Positions 1-9,696 are shown, numbered from the stretch's first letter. The stretch: DNA of 64,000 nt from Arthrobacter pigmenti (GCF_011927905.1 NZ_JAATJL010000001.1:1860001-1924000), one strand, 5' to 3'. The notes: a model not told the origin generated them from the letters alone. Numbers and translations are program-made.

Positions 1-326
1 GCCCAAGATGTCGAAGCCCAGCCGCGTATAGGCGCCGGTCAACACCTGCCAGAGCACCTCACATTCGCTGCCGGTGACCACAGCCGAAGAGACAGCGGAC
101 GAAGCCCCGGAGGCTTGGTCGGTCTTGTCCCCGCCGAGATCCAGATCGAACGCTTGCTGGCCCTCATGCAACCGCTCACGCGCGGCCTGCAGCAACACCG
201 CCAGGCTCGTATCGTCTGGGCAGATCCGACATGCTCCACGATCCGGCGGACCCCACCGCGCTTCTCCACGATCTGCACCGCAGTCGCGCCCGAAGCCGTC
301 CTGACCTTCCGAATGAATGGAAACAC
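1..326 (-). pseudogene. IS1634-like transposase, N-terminal fragment, frameshifted
   Basis: The reverse strand starts at the ATG at 324-326 with an N-terminus (FIRKVRTASGATAVQIV) typical, from memory, of IS1634-type DDE transposases. Near position 220 the frame breaks: the continuation (DDTSLAVLLQAARERLHEG, then VLTGAYTRLGFDILG) is in another frame, consistent with one lost base. The frame runs off the left edge of the window, so whether the rest of the element exists is unknown. Non-functional as read. It marks the left flank of the polysaccharide locus together with the next remnant. Family assignment is by pattern recognition only. Confidence 0.6.
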
Positions 327-416
327 CTCAGCAGGTTACCGATTAGTGCCCCAAAAACACCTCTCGCAAGCGTCTGACCTGCGAAAACTTTTCAGAACGC
401 GCTCAACCTGTGCAAC

Positions 417-865
417 TCAGGCCGGATACCGGATTAGCAAGTCCGCGACTGCGGGATGATCGCGATGTGGGCCAAGGGCACGCTCCAGAGCTGGGTGAAT
501 CTGGGTCAGTAGCCCGCGGATCCGGTTGGACGTCGCGGTGAAATGGGCCGCGAGGTCGTCATCGAAACCGCACAAAAAAACTCCGAGCTCAGCCAGCATC
601 TCATCATCTAGGGCGATGGACCGTAGCGTGTGAGGCATGCTTCTGGCAGCCTCGACCGGCAGTGCACCTATGGTGGCCGGCTGGTCCACGACGAGCAGCA
701 TTTGTCCTTGCCCGCTCAGGTCGGCGAGGATCTCCCGCCTGGTCTCGTCGTTGGGCCGGGCTTTATCGAAGAGCTTCTTCCATGATCGATCCAGGGCTAC
801 CCGGATTTCCCGACGCCCAATCCAATGAATACGTCTGTGTCCTGCTGATCCAGAGTCACCGCCAC
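417..865 (-). pseudogene. IS110-family transposase remnant
   Basis: The reverse strand carries recognisable IS110 transposase blocks. A GTG start at 863-865 opens a frame reading VALTLDQQ-type sequence and then FIGLGVGKSG; intact members have GLDVGK there, so the first catalytic Asp appears replaced by Gly. The frame is then lost around 800-810 and resumes as ALDRSWKKLFDK and VVDQPATIGALPVEAAR. At about 640 it jumps directly to MPHTLRS, so roughly 40 residues that normally carry YLPG and the KTDARDA catalytic block are missing, as if deleted in frame between similar EAAR codons. It stops at 417 just after LIRYPA, so the whole C-terminal Transposase_20 domain is absent. Clearly dead. Confidence 0.8.
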
Positions 866-1150
866 ACGCGCTCCCTTGTTCAACCGTCACCGTCATGTGC
901 TGGCTGGTCAACGGCGGCAGTTGTCGGCATCCACGTTACGAAGGACCTGTTGTCATGCCTCTATCAGCGATCAACGGCCCCCAAGCCGGTCCCGGTGACA
1001 CCACCCCGGATCATTGACGACTGGGGGCAAAAACCATCCCGGGACGGACCGGCCAACACACCCTGATCCTGGGCTACGAAAAAGGTAACGGCGCCAGAGT
1101 GCGCGGTCACCAATCGCAGGGCGCGCGTATACCCTAATTGGAAATGCGTG
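866..1150. other. Non-coding stretch between IS remnant and polysaccharide locus
   Basis: No convincing gene on either strand. This may include the non-coding end of the decayed IS110 element. No terminal repeats or strong hairpin were found by eye. Confidence 0.4.
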
Positions 1151-1912
1151 CTATAGCAAATGCCTTAACACCGCTCGAAGAGAGGTCGCACCAAAAGCCG
1201 CATTCATATGAAAACAGTCATCACCATTGTGCGGACTTGACATGCCTCGCTTGAGCTTCATCGAGCCTTTAGAGTATACGGACTTCGTGAACATTCTATT
1301 GGCAACGGTGTCCTCCGGCTGCTCTATAACGCGCACGCTGGATTCTGAGAACATCCCGCTTAGTTCGGCCTTGTAGTAGCCAAACACTCGATTTCGGATG
1401 CGCCAGCTGTGAAAGTGTTTGTAACGATCACTGTTTAGCACATCAGTCGACCCGTACGGATTAGGCACATAGACCATAGGAGCCGCCGAGATCTGCCGTA
1501 TCTGCGCAATCAACTTCAGTGCATTGCTATTCTTAAGAGTCCCCTCCATCGCCGTATGAAAGAAGCTCTCAGATATGAGCTGTTGCTCGTCATCCAGTGG
1601 GTCGTATTCGCTTGGCGGCCGATGATTCTTCAAAAGGTCCATCAAGTGCACGAAACTGAAACCCATGCCAACCGTGATGAACGCATCCATTTCGCCAGGG
1701 ATATGTTCATAACCACCAGAGGTCCAACGCAGATTCTCGCGTAAGGCATTACTCGTGGGAACAAGGCAGTTATCTTCTACACGAAAGAAGCGCATGGAGG
1801 TGGTGGGAGAACCAAAGAACGTTATATCGATTCTTGGGTACTCTGACTTTATCTCTTCCCATCCGAGCTTGAACGCCGCGATATGAGAGTTTCCTATGGC
1901 GCCAATTTTCAC
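1151..1912 (-). CDS. SGNH-hydrolase-like protein at distal end of polysaccharide locus
   Basis: A 253-residue protein with no signal peptide. The N-terminus has IGNSHIAAF (residues 6-14), resembling the block I serine region of SGNH/GDSL hydrolases, and the C-terminus has DDCFHMN (231-237), which could supply a catalytic Asp/His pair. The middle is not recognised. The GTG start overlaps the stop of the upstream GSCFA gene by four bases (1909-1912) and is preceded by GGAGGT, so the two are translationally coupled. I infer an O-acyl esterase or acyltransferase role acting on the glycan or a lipid-linked precursor, because GSCFA proteins belong to the same broad fold class. Last gene of the operon. 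The function is not established. Confidence 0.75.
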   Translation of the reverse strand: MKIGAIGNSHIAAFKLGWEEIKSEYPRIDITFFGSPTTSMRFFRVEDNCLVPTSNALRENLRWTSGGYEHIPGEMDAFITVGMGFSFVHLMDLLKNHRPPSEYDPLDDEQQLISESFFHTAMEGTLKNSNALKLIAQIRQISAAPMVYVPNPYGSTDVLNSDRYKHFHSWRIRNRVFGYYKAELSGMFSESSVRVIEQPEDTVANRMFTKSVYSKGSMKLKRGMSSPHNGDDCFHMNAAFGATSLRAVLRHLL

Positions 1913-2952
1913 TTACTACCTCCGGCAAAAGCATCCAAAAGAGCCTCCTCACAGACAGCGTCATTGTCAGTTTCCTCGGTCAAGATTGCTACATCCGAGC
2001 CATCGTGTTCAGAGAAGAAAATTCGCATGACGGCTTCGACCCCCTTTCTTGTGACGTTCCTCTTGTTCTCGTTGAACATCGAGGGTCCGAGGAATGGTGT
2101 GCTAAATAGTTCGTAAGAAGGGAAGTAGTCGACGTCCAGAAACTCTTCATACAACTCCGCGGTGACGGCTCGAAGAACCGACTTGGAGCGGACCGTCGAA
2201 ACCAGTACATGTGAATCGGCAGCGGTCGCTGTTAGGGGCACGGGGGAAACAGTTAGGATGAACTCAATCGACGGGTTGTGCTCTTTGGCAAGCTTTCGGA
2301 ACTCAAGAAAGTCAAGGTAGATTTCCATGAACCCGAAGTTCAAGAAATGGTGCACTTCTGGGTCGTAATCACCCGCCAGTACCCCCGGCGCCGAGGGATA
2401 AACCAGTCCACTCTCGCGGTGGCCCCACGCTTCAGTAAGCCCCAATGTGAAGACGAAGACGTCAGACTCTTCGATTACGTTCCGGAACCGCCGCAGATGG
2501 TCCCTCCGCTGTGCCGTGACTTCTTCTTTGGTTGGCAAGCCATCCGGCTCCACGTTTGGTCTGAGGGCATCGTAAAACCGTCCGTCACGCTCCCAGATGT
2601 AGTCTTCGGGTTCAGGCGAAAACAACCCGAATGCTTCTTTTGTCAACTGGAGGAGTTGCCGGACAGTGTAGATATTCCCGTGTCGGGCTGAGTAAAGACC
2701 ATAGCCATACCTTTTCTCCAGATCTCCCCTGATTTGGATTGTATTCGGGCTTGGCTCTTTATCGATCACCGTATGGCCGTGCTTGCGAAGCTCCCGCGCT
2801 ATTTCTTGCGCAAAGCAACTACCAGCAGTCGCTATCTTCTTTCCGGAGATGGAAAACTTCTTTGAATACATTGCATGTACAGATTCAACCGAATCGCCAA
2901 CAGCCAGCCTCCAGAATTGTCTAGCGGGCAGCCCATCGTACGGAGACGTCAT
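1909..2952 (-). CDS. GSCFA-domain protein
   Basis: A 347-residue protein with the motif that names the GSCFA family near its N-terminus (AGSCFAQEIARELRKHG), followed by FTLGLTEAW, ILTVSPVPL and DYFPSYEL, all in the expected order. Start chosen at ATG 2952, which follows GAGGGAG at good spacing; a GTG at 2973 would add seven residues. GSCFA proteins are related to SGNH hydrolases and occur in glycan and capsule loci. The Ser and Cys of the motif are present, but no reaction is firmly assigned to the family. Coupled to the SGNH-like gene downstream by a GTGA overlap. A role in modifying the surface glycan is inferred from context. The gene is clearly poorer in G+C than the right half of the window. 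Confidence 0.9.
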   Translation of the reverse strand: MTSPYDGLPARQFWRLAVGDSVESVHAMYSKKFSISGKKIATAGSCFAQEIARELRKHGHTVIDKEPSPNTIQIRGDLEKRYGYGLYSARHGNIYTVRQLLQLTKEAFGLFSPEPEDYIWERDGRFYDALRPNVEPDGLPTKEEVTAQRRDHLRRFRNVIEESDVFVFTLGLTEAWGHRESGLVYPSAPGVLAGDYDPEVHHFLNFGFMEIYLDFLEFRKLAKEHNPSIEFILTVSPVPLTATAADSHVLVSTVRSKSVLRAVTAELYEEFLDVDYFPSYELFSTPFLGPSMFNENKRNVTRKGVEAVMRIFFSEHDGSDVAILTEETDNDAVCEEALLDAFAGGSK

Positions 2953-3376
2953 ATTTTCTGCTCCCTCTTTCACTCACAGTCCCGAAATGATTCGACTCAC
3001 CTTTGGCGAAAACATAAACCGTCCTGCCCACGAGCCCTCTTTCAACTTCTGCGTAAGCTCTCAGCACGCGCGATCGTGATAGCCCGCAGCTGGTACCACC
3101 GTGCAACTTTGATAGAACACGGCCAAGCGCCAGGCTCGATCACGGTACTAGTATTCCCCGAAAGGGCCACTTGAGGCGACCATATCAACAACCTTCGACG
3201 TGCCACCCCTTGCGTCGGGTACCTAGCCGACGAGCTCAAGGAAGGATGTCCTCAGCCGGGAGGGCAAGAGTGCTATTCCGGGTTTCGGCGTGGTTCATCA
3301 AAGCTCGCTCTGACGGCTTGAAACTCTTGACCCACCTCAAGAAAGGAACCGTCAGCATGTCGGGTGGCCGACACCT
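2953..3376. other. 424-base non-coding gap before the GSCFA gene
   Basis: No supported gene on either strand. This is the largest gap in the polysaccharide locus and separates the two-gene GSCFA/SGNH module from the UDP-glucose dehydrogenase gene upstream of it, so it probably holds a separate promoter for that pair. I could not identify convincing -35/-10 boxes, a hairpin terminator or repeats. Confidence 0.5.
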
Positions 3377-4699
3377 TCAGGCCCGCCGGCCGAGTGCGCG
3401 AACTATCCATCCTGCTGCCTCCCACTGCTCCGTCCTGAGTACATTGCGGCCATCCACAATCTGACGATGAGCGACCAGAGGCGCCAAGGTTTCCGGTCTC
3501 ATCTGTACGAACTCGTCCCATTCCGTAAGCAACAGGATGACATCCGCCCCCTCGACTGCTTCTTCGAGCGATTGACAATAGTTCAAACGTGGGAATCGCT
3601 TCGCGGCATTCGAGTTAGCCTGTGGATCGTATACTCTCACTTCTGCGCCCTCGTTGAAGAGTCGCCCAGCGACGTCCAAGGCAGGGGAATCTCTAACATC
3701 ATCACTGTTGGGCTTGAAAGCAGTACCCAGAACGGCCACTGACTTTCCATCCAGTTCCGGACAAAGCTCATGGACAATGTGGACGACCCGGTCCCTTCGG
3801 CGAAGATTCACCTCGTCAACCTCGTTGAGGAAGCGCATAGTGCTGTCGAGCCCGATTTCCGATACTCGTGCCTGCAGGGCTCGTATGTCCTTCGGCAGAC
3901 ATCCACCGCCAAACCCAACGCCCGCATTTAAAAAGCGTCGGCCTATACGCTTATCAAGACCTATCGCATCAGCAAGCACACGGATGTCGCCGCCAACGGT
4001 TTCGGTCACCTCGGCAAAGGCGTTGATGAAAGAGATCTTCGTCGCCAAGAACGCATTGGCTGCCACCTTTACCAACTCCGCAGTTTCGTAGTCCGTTGAA
4101 ATGAACGGAGTATCTCGACCGAGCGCGTAGGCATACACCTCCCGGAGCTTGGCGACCGCAGAATCAGAATCGGTTCCAACCACTAGTCGATCGGGGCGCA
4201 AAGTGTCTTCAACTGCAAACCCCTCACGCAGAAACTCGGGGTTCCACGCCAGGTCGATTTCTATGCCGACGCCAGCTCCGTCCCGCGCCAGGTCCTTCAA
4301 CCGGCGCGCCGACCCCACCGGTACCGTCGATTTGCCAACGATTAGAGTGTCTCGCGTTGCTGCCCGGGCAATCCCCGCCACAGACGCGTCGACGTAGGTC
4401 ATGTCGGCACCATGTTCACCCGCACGCTGGGGAGTTCCGACGGCGATGAAGTGAATATCAGCGAAGGATCCAGCCTCGTCAAACGAGGTTGTGAACCGCA
4501 ATCGTCCCGAGTCAACGTGCTTCTTCAGAAGTTCCGGTAGACCGGGTTCGTGGAACGGCAACTGCCCGCGACTCAGGCTGTCCACTTTTACCTTGTCAAC
4601 GTCTACCCCTAACACCTCAAAGCCCAACTCTGCCATTGATGCGGCGTGGGTAGCACCAAGGTACCCAGTACCGATTACGGATAGTTTCATGCTGCTCAT
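3377..4699 (-). CDS. ugd: UDP-glucose 6-dehydrogenase
   Basis: A 440-residue cytosolic NAD-dependent enzyme expected to oxidise UDP-glucose to UDP-glucuronate. The N-terminal Rossmann fold begins VIGTGYLG (residues 8-15), with VGKSTVPVG in the middle. The catalytic cysteine sits in GFGGGCLPKD (Cys267), the form typical of UDP-glucose dehydrogenases rather than the GGHCI form of UDP-ManNAc dehydrogenases. A C-terminal UDP-binding domain follows (GTAFKPNSDDVRDSPA). Length is normal. The start at 4699 has a weak Shine-Dalgarno; Met4 is an alternative. It is the first of three nucleotide-sugar dehydrogenases in this locus, which argues for an acidic polymer. Confidence 0.95.
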   Translation of the reverse strand: MSSMKLSVIGTGYLGATHAASMAELGFEVLGVDVDKVKVDSLSRGQLPFHEPGLPELLKKHVDSGRLRFTTSFDEAGSFADIHFIAVGTPQRAGEHGADMTYVDASVAGIARAATRDTLIVGKSTVPVGSARRLKDLARDGAGVGIEIDLAWNPEFLREGFAVEDTLRPDRLVVGTDSDSAVAKLREVYAYALGRDTPFISTDYETAELVKVAANAFLATKISFINAFAEVTETVGGDIRVLADAIGLDKRIGRRFLNAGVGFGGGCLPKDIRALQARVSEIGLDSTMRFLNEVDEVNLRRRDRVVHIVHELCPELDGKSVAVLGTAFKPNSDDVRDSPALDVAGRLFNEGAEVRVYDPQANSNAAKRFPRLNYCQSLEEAVEGADVILLLTEWDEFVQMRPETLAPLVAHRQIVDGRNVLRTEQWEAAGWIVRALGRRA

Positions 4700-4747
4700 T
4701 TCTATGATCGGAGATTCGCCAGTCTGTGATTTGCGGTTCGAGACACT

Positions 4748-6244
4748 CTATCGGTCAAGCAGGGGTGTTAGCCGCGGCGCTAACCGCCTTGTCACATCAT
4801 CAAAGGCAACCCGACTATCTCGTTCACTCGCACTTGTATCCATGAACGCGGAGTAGAGATTTCGCGAGTTGTACCCGACTATTGAAGGGGTTGCTAAATC
4901 GGCCTCCGACATCGCCACACTGCCCCAAGTTCCCATACGATGCTCCCAGTAGAAAATATCGTTAGGATCATACCCGCAGATGGTTTCTTCATTGAGGTTG
5001 GTAATTTCGAGCATTTCTTCGAATAACCGCCGCGTGATGGTGGACCCTGCATTCACATCGTAGGCATCAGCTAAATGGTATGCGTTTACACGCCGAATTC
5101 TTTTCGAGAATTTCTGATAAAATCCACGCATGATTTCCCCACCAAAGCCACGCACGAAAAGCGATCGGTCCGGATCGAAGTTCATCAGGCGCAATTCGTC
5201 TATCCACGGCGATCCTGGCCCACGATAGTATCCTGTAGAGCGCCGGAAAGCGTAGGAGAACCCATTATCAGCTGCGCTGAGGGATAAACGGTTGGATATC
5301 GGCCACACGTTCACTTCTAATCCGTAAGCTCCTGCGATTTCCACCGCACTGCGCGAATCTGAGGAACTCAACTGCTGCGCGTCCTGACTACGCACATAGG
5401 TGAAAATAAACGGATCGTTAGCCCAAAGTGCCGAGAACACTCCCCTGCTATCGGTCCCACCAGTCAAACCCATTACCGGGCGCCGACCTGAAGATTTCAG
5501 GTATGACGCTAGTCCCTTCAAATGAGTCTCAAGCATGTCCGTCGCGTCATGCGTAGATCCATGTCGGAAACCATCAGGTCTGGGCCAGTAACGGGACACG
5601 ACTTGTTCAGGATAACGCAGTGATGTATTCGGGGTGAGCTGACGTACGTCGTCATAAGAGGTTGCAAGTCCTGGCAGATATTTCACATCACGCTGAACAT
5701 AGTTGCGGGACGTGAGAAAGGGAATCACGAAATCAGCGAGGCCCACTCCCGTGTGGCGGGCTACTATTTCTGCGTGGGAGGCAACAACGGGGGTAGTGCC
5801 GGAAGAATAAAAAACCGATCTAGACCCCATGGCATCGTGGAACACCTCACTCTCGCCGTGCTCTTCGATTATAAGAACGAACCGGCCGGCAAGACGATCC
5901 AAAACCGTCAGTAAGGCGGCCCTACTGCAATAGGAGGACGCGATATCCGTTAATACTTCTTCCTCGTTGAAGTTCCCAGCTTCCGGGTCAAAGGCGAACC
6001 CGATAAGGATGAAGTTTACGTCCGCCGCTTTCCTCTGCCGGACCGGAGTTTCGGGATGAGACATTAGAGTCGAATTTCCCACTGATAGTGAATGCCACGA
6101 ATCGAACGGACTGCCAGCCATCGCTGTCGGTGCGAGTAAGAACCCGTTACGGTACAGAAGATGGCCGACGTCCACAGGATGTTGGTTCGCGGAGGTATAC
6201 ATAGGTCCTAGTTCATCTTTCTGAATCGCGGCATCTGATTGCAT
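4748..6244 (-). CDS. Asparagine-synthetase-like protein lacking the glutaminase cysteine
   Basis: A protein of up to 498 residues; a start at ATG 6202, preceded by AGGA, is also possible. The N-terminal part resembles the structural core of the class II glutaminase domain (GRFVLIIEE...HDAMGSRSVFY, about residues 120-146). However, neither candidate start is followed by the catalytic Cys2. The C-terminal part is asparagine synthetase B-like, with a PP-loop LTGGTDS (260-266) that binds ATP and GFGGEIMRGFY (about 363). It should adenylate a carboxylate and transfer an amine, using free ammonia or another amine donor. Relatives in O-antigen loci (WbpS type) amidate hexuronic acids. With three uronic-acid dehydrogenases nearby, uronamide or amino-acid decoration is a sensible inference, but not proven. 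Confidence 0.8.
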   Translation of the reverse strand: MQSDAAIQKDELGPMYTSANQHPVDVGHLLYRNGFLLAPTAMAGSPFDSWHSLSVGNSTLMSHPETPVRQRKAADVNFILIGFAFDPEAGNFNEEEVLTDIASSYCSRAALLTVLDRLAGRFVLIIEEHGESEVFHDAMGSRSVFYSSGTTPVVASHAEIVARHTGVGLADFVIPFLTSRNYVQRDVKYLPGLATSYDDVRQLTPNTSLRYPEQVVSRYWPRPDGFRHGSTHDATDMLETHLKGLASYLKSSGRRPVMGLTGGTDSRGVFSALWANDPFIFTYVRSQDAQQLSSSDSRSAVEIAGAYGLEVNVWPISNRLSLSAADNGFSYAFRRSTGYYRGPGSPWIDELRLMNFDPDRSLFVRGFGGEIMRGFYQKFSKRIRRVNAYHLADAYDVNAGSTITRRLFEEMLEITNLNEETICGYDPNDIFYWEHRMGTWGSVAMSEADLATPSIVGYNSRNLYSAFMDTSASERDSRVAFDDVTRRLAPRLTPLLDR

Positions 6245-6294
6245 CGTAGAGCGCTACTGCCAGCATCGGCGTCCGTCGGTCGACCGACGATCGT

Positions 6295-7209
6295 TTAATC
6301 AATCTTCAGGTCCTCACCAAAATAAGCGCGGTGTGCCTCCCGAATATGCCCGCGGAAGCGAGCTCGGGGAGGCGGCGCATGACCCTTTTCGTATTTTTCA
6401 GCAATGAAGTGGCCGTTGCCGGACTCAGTCATTCCACCGGTTTCAGGATCCACCCCGTGTGACAGGGCGAACGCCGCGTAGTGAGCCTCGAAATGGAACC
6501 TATCACCCGTATTCTGAACATATCGAAAGAAGTTCAATTCCTTAGTCCGTCGATACAGTGTGCGGAGGTTGATTCTTTCAGCAAATTCGTACTCTATCTG
6601 ATCGAAGGATGTAAATTGAGGGAAAATCACTGCTGAAAGTACCTTGCGGTGATTAGGGTGGTAAGCTGCGATGCTGGTTTGCGGCGAGAATGCTACAGCG
6701 CAAGACTGAGGAATTCGGCGAGACATCGCGAGGGATCCAAATCCTCCCCCGCTACTTCCGACAAGGATTACCCGCTCATAGTCGCATTTGACCGTTATCT
6801 GCTGCACCAGATCCGCATAGCGCTTTGTTAGGTTGTCCGCTTCCTTACCGATGTACCAGCCAAGCTCCATATCAGAACGCTGGGAGACTGTAGTGTCGCA
6901 AAGATACAACTTAGAAGCTCTAACCCGTTCGAGAGTGGTGCGCCATTCGAATCTGGGGAGCTCGAAGCGACGTCTGTTCAAGGCTCCGTGCAAGATGACT
7001 ATCAGCGTTGCTGATTCCTCGGGTTCATATAGGAAATCCAAGGGCAGTAGTGAGTCGTCCGCCGGCGTAACAATGATTCTTTCGGTGCGTCCGCTATCTC
7101 GCAGAAAGTCACTCGCGGCTTGCAAACGGCGAATGCTCACGGCGTGCCGCTCATCCCACTCGCTGAGATCGCTGGAATCACCCTTCTTAGACCGCATAGA
7201 CGGAATCAA
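6295..7209 (-). CDS. Alpha/beta-hydrolase-fold protein of the polysaccharide locus
   Basis: A 304-residue protein without a signal peptide. LIVILHG (69-75) fits an oxyanion-hole HG motif, VGSSGGGFGS (150-159) a nucleophile elbow with Ser153, and SGNGHF near residue 262 supplies a likely catalytic His. The TTG start at 7209 overlaps the stop of the upstream glycosyltransferase by four bases and follows AGGAGG, so it is translationally coupled to that gene. The sequence does not match a characterised esterase that I recognise. In context it may remove or transfer an acyl group on the glycan or its precursor. Confidence 0.75.
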   Translation of the reverse strand: MIPSMRSKKGDSSDLSEWDERHAVSIRRLQAASDFLRDSGRTERIIVTPADDSLLPLDFLYEPEESATLIVILHGALNRRRFELPRFEWRTTLERVRASKLYLCDTTVSQRSDMELGWYIGKEADNLTKRYADLVQQITVKCDYERVILVGSSGGGFGSLAMSRRIPQSCAVAFSPQTSIAAYHPNHRKVLSAVIFPQFTSFDQIEYEFAERINLRTLYRRTKELNFFRYVQNTGDRFHFEAHYAAFALSHGVDPETGGMTESGNGHFIAEKYEKGHAPPPRARFRGHIREAHRAYFGEDLKID

Positions 7210-9560
7210 TGAACCCCTCCTGACGTAACTTGGTGAAGGGCATGTGCGAGCACTCTATCCAGATGAACATCAAATCGGTCATCCGCAGCAATAGCACCTG
7301 CCGAGCCCTGCTCGGTTGGAAGAGGTAGTAGATCATTCTCCGACACGATCCTTGACAGCACGGTGGCTGCTCTGTCGCTTGTGGGAACCCACATCGGCCG
7401 CATCTGGAAGTCGTGTTCCAGGTTCTGCGAGACCGTGAACACTTCGTATGTGTGCCGCTTCTTCGATGTGTCATACGGCGCCGCATCCGCAAGCACATAC
7501 AAATTCTTCGCAACAACTGAACTTTCTATAAATTGAGCGAACTGAAAGGCAGTTGGGTCCGTGACGACAACAGTGTTGGCTGAGAGTTCATCGGTTCGAG
7601 CGACGCGTGTGACTTCGCCATCACGGAGGAGTTCCATGAGGTGTACGCTCATTCCATCCGTGAAGGAGTACGAAGACAAGAGACTCGGCACATTCATGAC
7701 CGCCACGCGTTTTCCCGCTTTGGCTAATCCCTCGGCCGCCGTTACCAACGAACCAGCTGCACGCGTGCTTTCAGCGAGGTCCCCAACGATGAGCACCTCT
7801 ATCTCTTCTTGCTTCGGCCGGTTGGGGAGGAAGCGCGCAGGAGCAGGAAAACGTCGTTCGCGTAGGGGGAACTTCAGGTATCCGTTGTCCTCACCCGCTC
7901 TGATCCTGTTGTGCCAATGCTCGTAGGCCGCCCGGTAAGAGACTCGGTCCGGCGCCCTGTAACCGAGTCGAAAGTCCTCTATTGACAGGTTCGCCGTGCC
8001 CACCAAGGACAGTGTTAACGGTGCCTGAGACACCTCTAACGGCTCAGCTTCATTAATCAATAGCTGATAGCGGAGGATAAATTCCGTATCTGCAGCTTTT
8101 CTTACAGTGTCCCAATGCCCCAGTTTTTTCCTAACCTGCGCCACGGGGAACAAGGCAGAGACGTGCGCCGGCGTGATATATGCGCCCCTCCACCCTCGAT
8201 ACTGGAAGTGTAGATTCTCATCTACACGCGTCCAGCGAGCGCTGACCAGCTGCCCGTCCGAAATACGCTCTGCTTCTCGCACGAGCAGCTCGAGTTTCTG
8301 CGGGTGCTGCCAATCGTCACCATCGAATACCGTCATGTACTTACCCCTAACACGTTGGTACCCGATGTTCCGCGATGTATAGGCGCCAGAATTGACCTCG
8401 TTGAAGATTATGTCCAGACGATGGTCCTGCTCCGCAATCCGGTTCAGTCGCTCGACGTATTCCGGGCCGGATCCGTCATCGACTACGATTACTTCAATAT
8501 TCTGATACGTCTGTTGAAGTGCGGATCGGATGGCCAATTCGGTTGCGTCATCGGGCTGGAAGACAGGCATCACAACGGACACGAGAGGTCCTTCGATAAC
8601 GGCGGGAGCCGGTTCAGAACTAAGTCGCAGGAACGCGGGATCGTCCCCCGGCACCAGGCGAATACCGACCAAACCGGCGGATTGGTACATTCGGTTGATT
8701 GAGTTCAACCATTCGGTCTCGTCTTGGCCGGCTCTTCCCCTCGGGCGAGTTGCGTTCGACTCATAGAGCGACCGGTCAAACTCGCCCACATTGCCGCCGT
8801 CCAAGAGTGGGAGCAGTTCTTGGGCCTTCTCTCGATCGCCACTTCGCGATATCGCGTCCAAGAAGAACTCGCTGCGCTTTTTACCTAAGAAGTCCGTCGG
8901 TCCGTCCAGTCGGTACGCGATGGAATAGAGCGTAGCTGCGTTCTCCAAATCCTGCGGCAGACAGTTCTGCCGGAAGCAGAGGTCCGCGAGCTGAAGTAGA
9001 CGTACTCGAGGAGTGCTTTTGAGAACGGTCATTACGGCTTTTTTGGGTGAACCACCCATACGGTAAGCCTCGATCGCCCTTCCGATGTCATTCCAATCCC
9101 AGTTGCCATCTGAGGCCATCCTCGCCAAGATGTCACGCCCTGCGACTGACCTGAGTATGGTCAATCGCTGTACGATTCGTGCAGAACTGAGGCTGGCCTC
9201 GCGGCTCCACCAATCCAACGCGCCGACGTTTGGGCTCGGGCGGCTAAGTGACCGTTGACCTTCCCTTACTTTAAGTATTTCTAACTTCGCGTCATTGATA
9301 GCCTTTAACGAGAGAGCCGAGTTTTTATGAGTGTGACGCACGCCCCGGATAACTCGTCTATACGCTAGGGCCGCAATCAGACCGGCCATAATAACAAGGA
9401 TGACCAAACCGGAAATGCTCATGGGTTCGCTGGAAACTACCGTTCCAACAGCGACGAGTAGGGCTCCTACGGCTAGGACTAGCGCGACAGCTGCCTGTTG
9501 CACTAGTGCCCCATTTACCGCTCTTTGTACTGAGAAGCCCCGCGACTGTACCTGTCCCAC
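7206..9560 (-). CDS. Membrane-anchored family 2 glycosyltransferase, three-part
   Basis: A 784-residue protein in three parts. It begins with two hydrophobic segments (about 20-42 and 48-67), likely a membrane hairpin. Residues 80-320 are helical and not recognised. A GT-A glycosyltransferase domain of family 2 then starts at LVSVVMPVF (326-334), with VVDDGS (359-364) and the metal-binding FDGDD (412-416). The last 200 residues resemble part of a Rossmann/GT-B fold (EVLIVGDLAE onwards) but lack an obvious donor site. The GTG start follows GGAAGG six bases upstream. It probably adds a sugar to the growing polymer at the inner membrane face; the substrate is unknown. Coupled to the downstream hydrolase. 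Confidence 0.88.
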   Translation of the reverse strand: MGQVQSRGFSVQRAVNGALVQQAAVALVLAVGALLVAVGTVVSSEPMSISGLVILVIMAGLIAALAYRRVIRGVRHTHKNSALSLKAINDAKLEILKVREGQRSLSRPSPNVGALDWWSREASLSSARIVQRLTILRSVAGRDILARMASDGNWDWNDIGRAIEAYRMGGSPKKAVMTVLKSTPRVRLLQLADLCFRQNCLPQDLENAATLYSIAYRLDGPTDFLGKKRSEFFLDAISRSGDREKAQELLPLLDGGNVGEFDRSLYESNATRPRGRAGQDETEWLNSINRMYQSAGLVGIRLVPGDDPAFLRLSSEPAPAVIEGPLVSVVMPVFQPDDATELAIRSALQQTYQNIEVIVVDDGSGPEYVERLNRIAEQDHRLDIIFNEVNSGAYTSRNIGYQRVRGKYMTVFDGDDWQHPQKLELLVREAERISDGQLVSARWTRVDENLHFQYRGWRGAYITPAHVSALFPVAQVRKKLGHWDTVRKAADTEFILRYQLLINEAEPLEVSQAPLTLSLVGTANLSIEDFRLGYRAPDRVSYRAAYEHWHNRIRAGEDNGYLKFPLRERRFPAPARFLPNRPKQEEIEVLIVGDLAESTRAAGSLVTAAEGLAKAGKRVAVMNVPSLLSSYSFTDGMSVHLMELLRDGEVTRVARTDELSANTVVVTDPTAFQFAQFIESSVVAKNLYVLADAAPYDTSKKRHTYEVFTVSQNLEHDFQMRPMWVPTSDRAATVLSRIVSENDLLPLPTEQGSAGAIAADDRFDVHLDRVLAHALHQVTSGGVH

Positions 9561-9696
9561 TTCACACCTTCCAATTGACTGTCGGCCTGCTCTTGGGGCC
9601 GTACTGCACGAACTCTCTACGCGAACGAACTAAGCAGGTTCACGAAGTCACAACCCGGAAACCGGCGGCACAGCTGTCTCTAGGTCTCGCCGCCCA

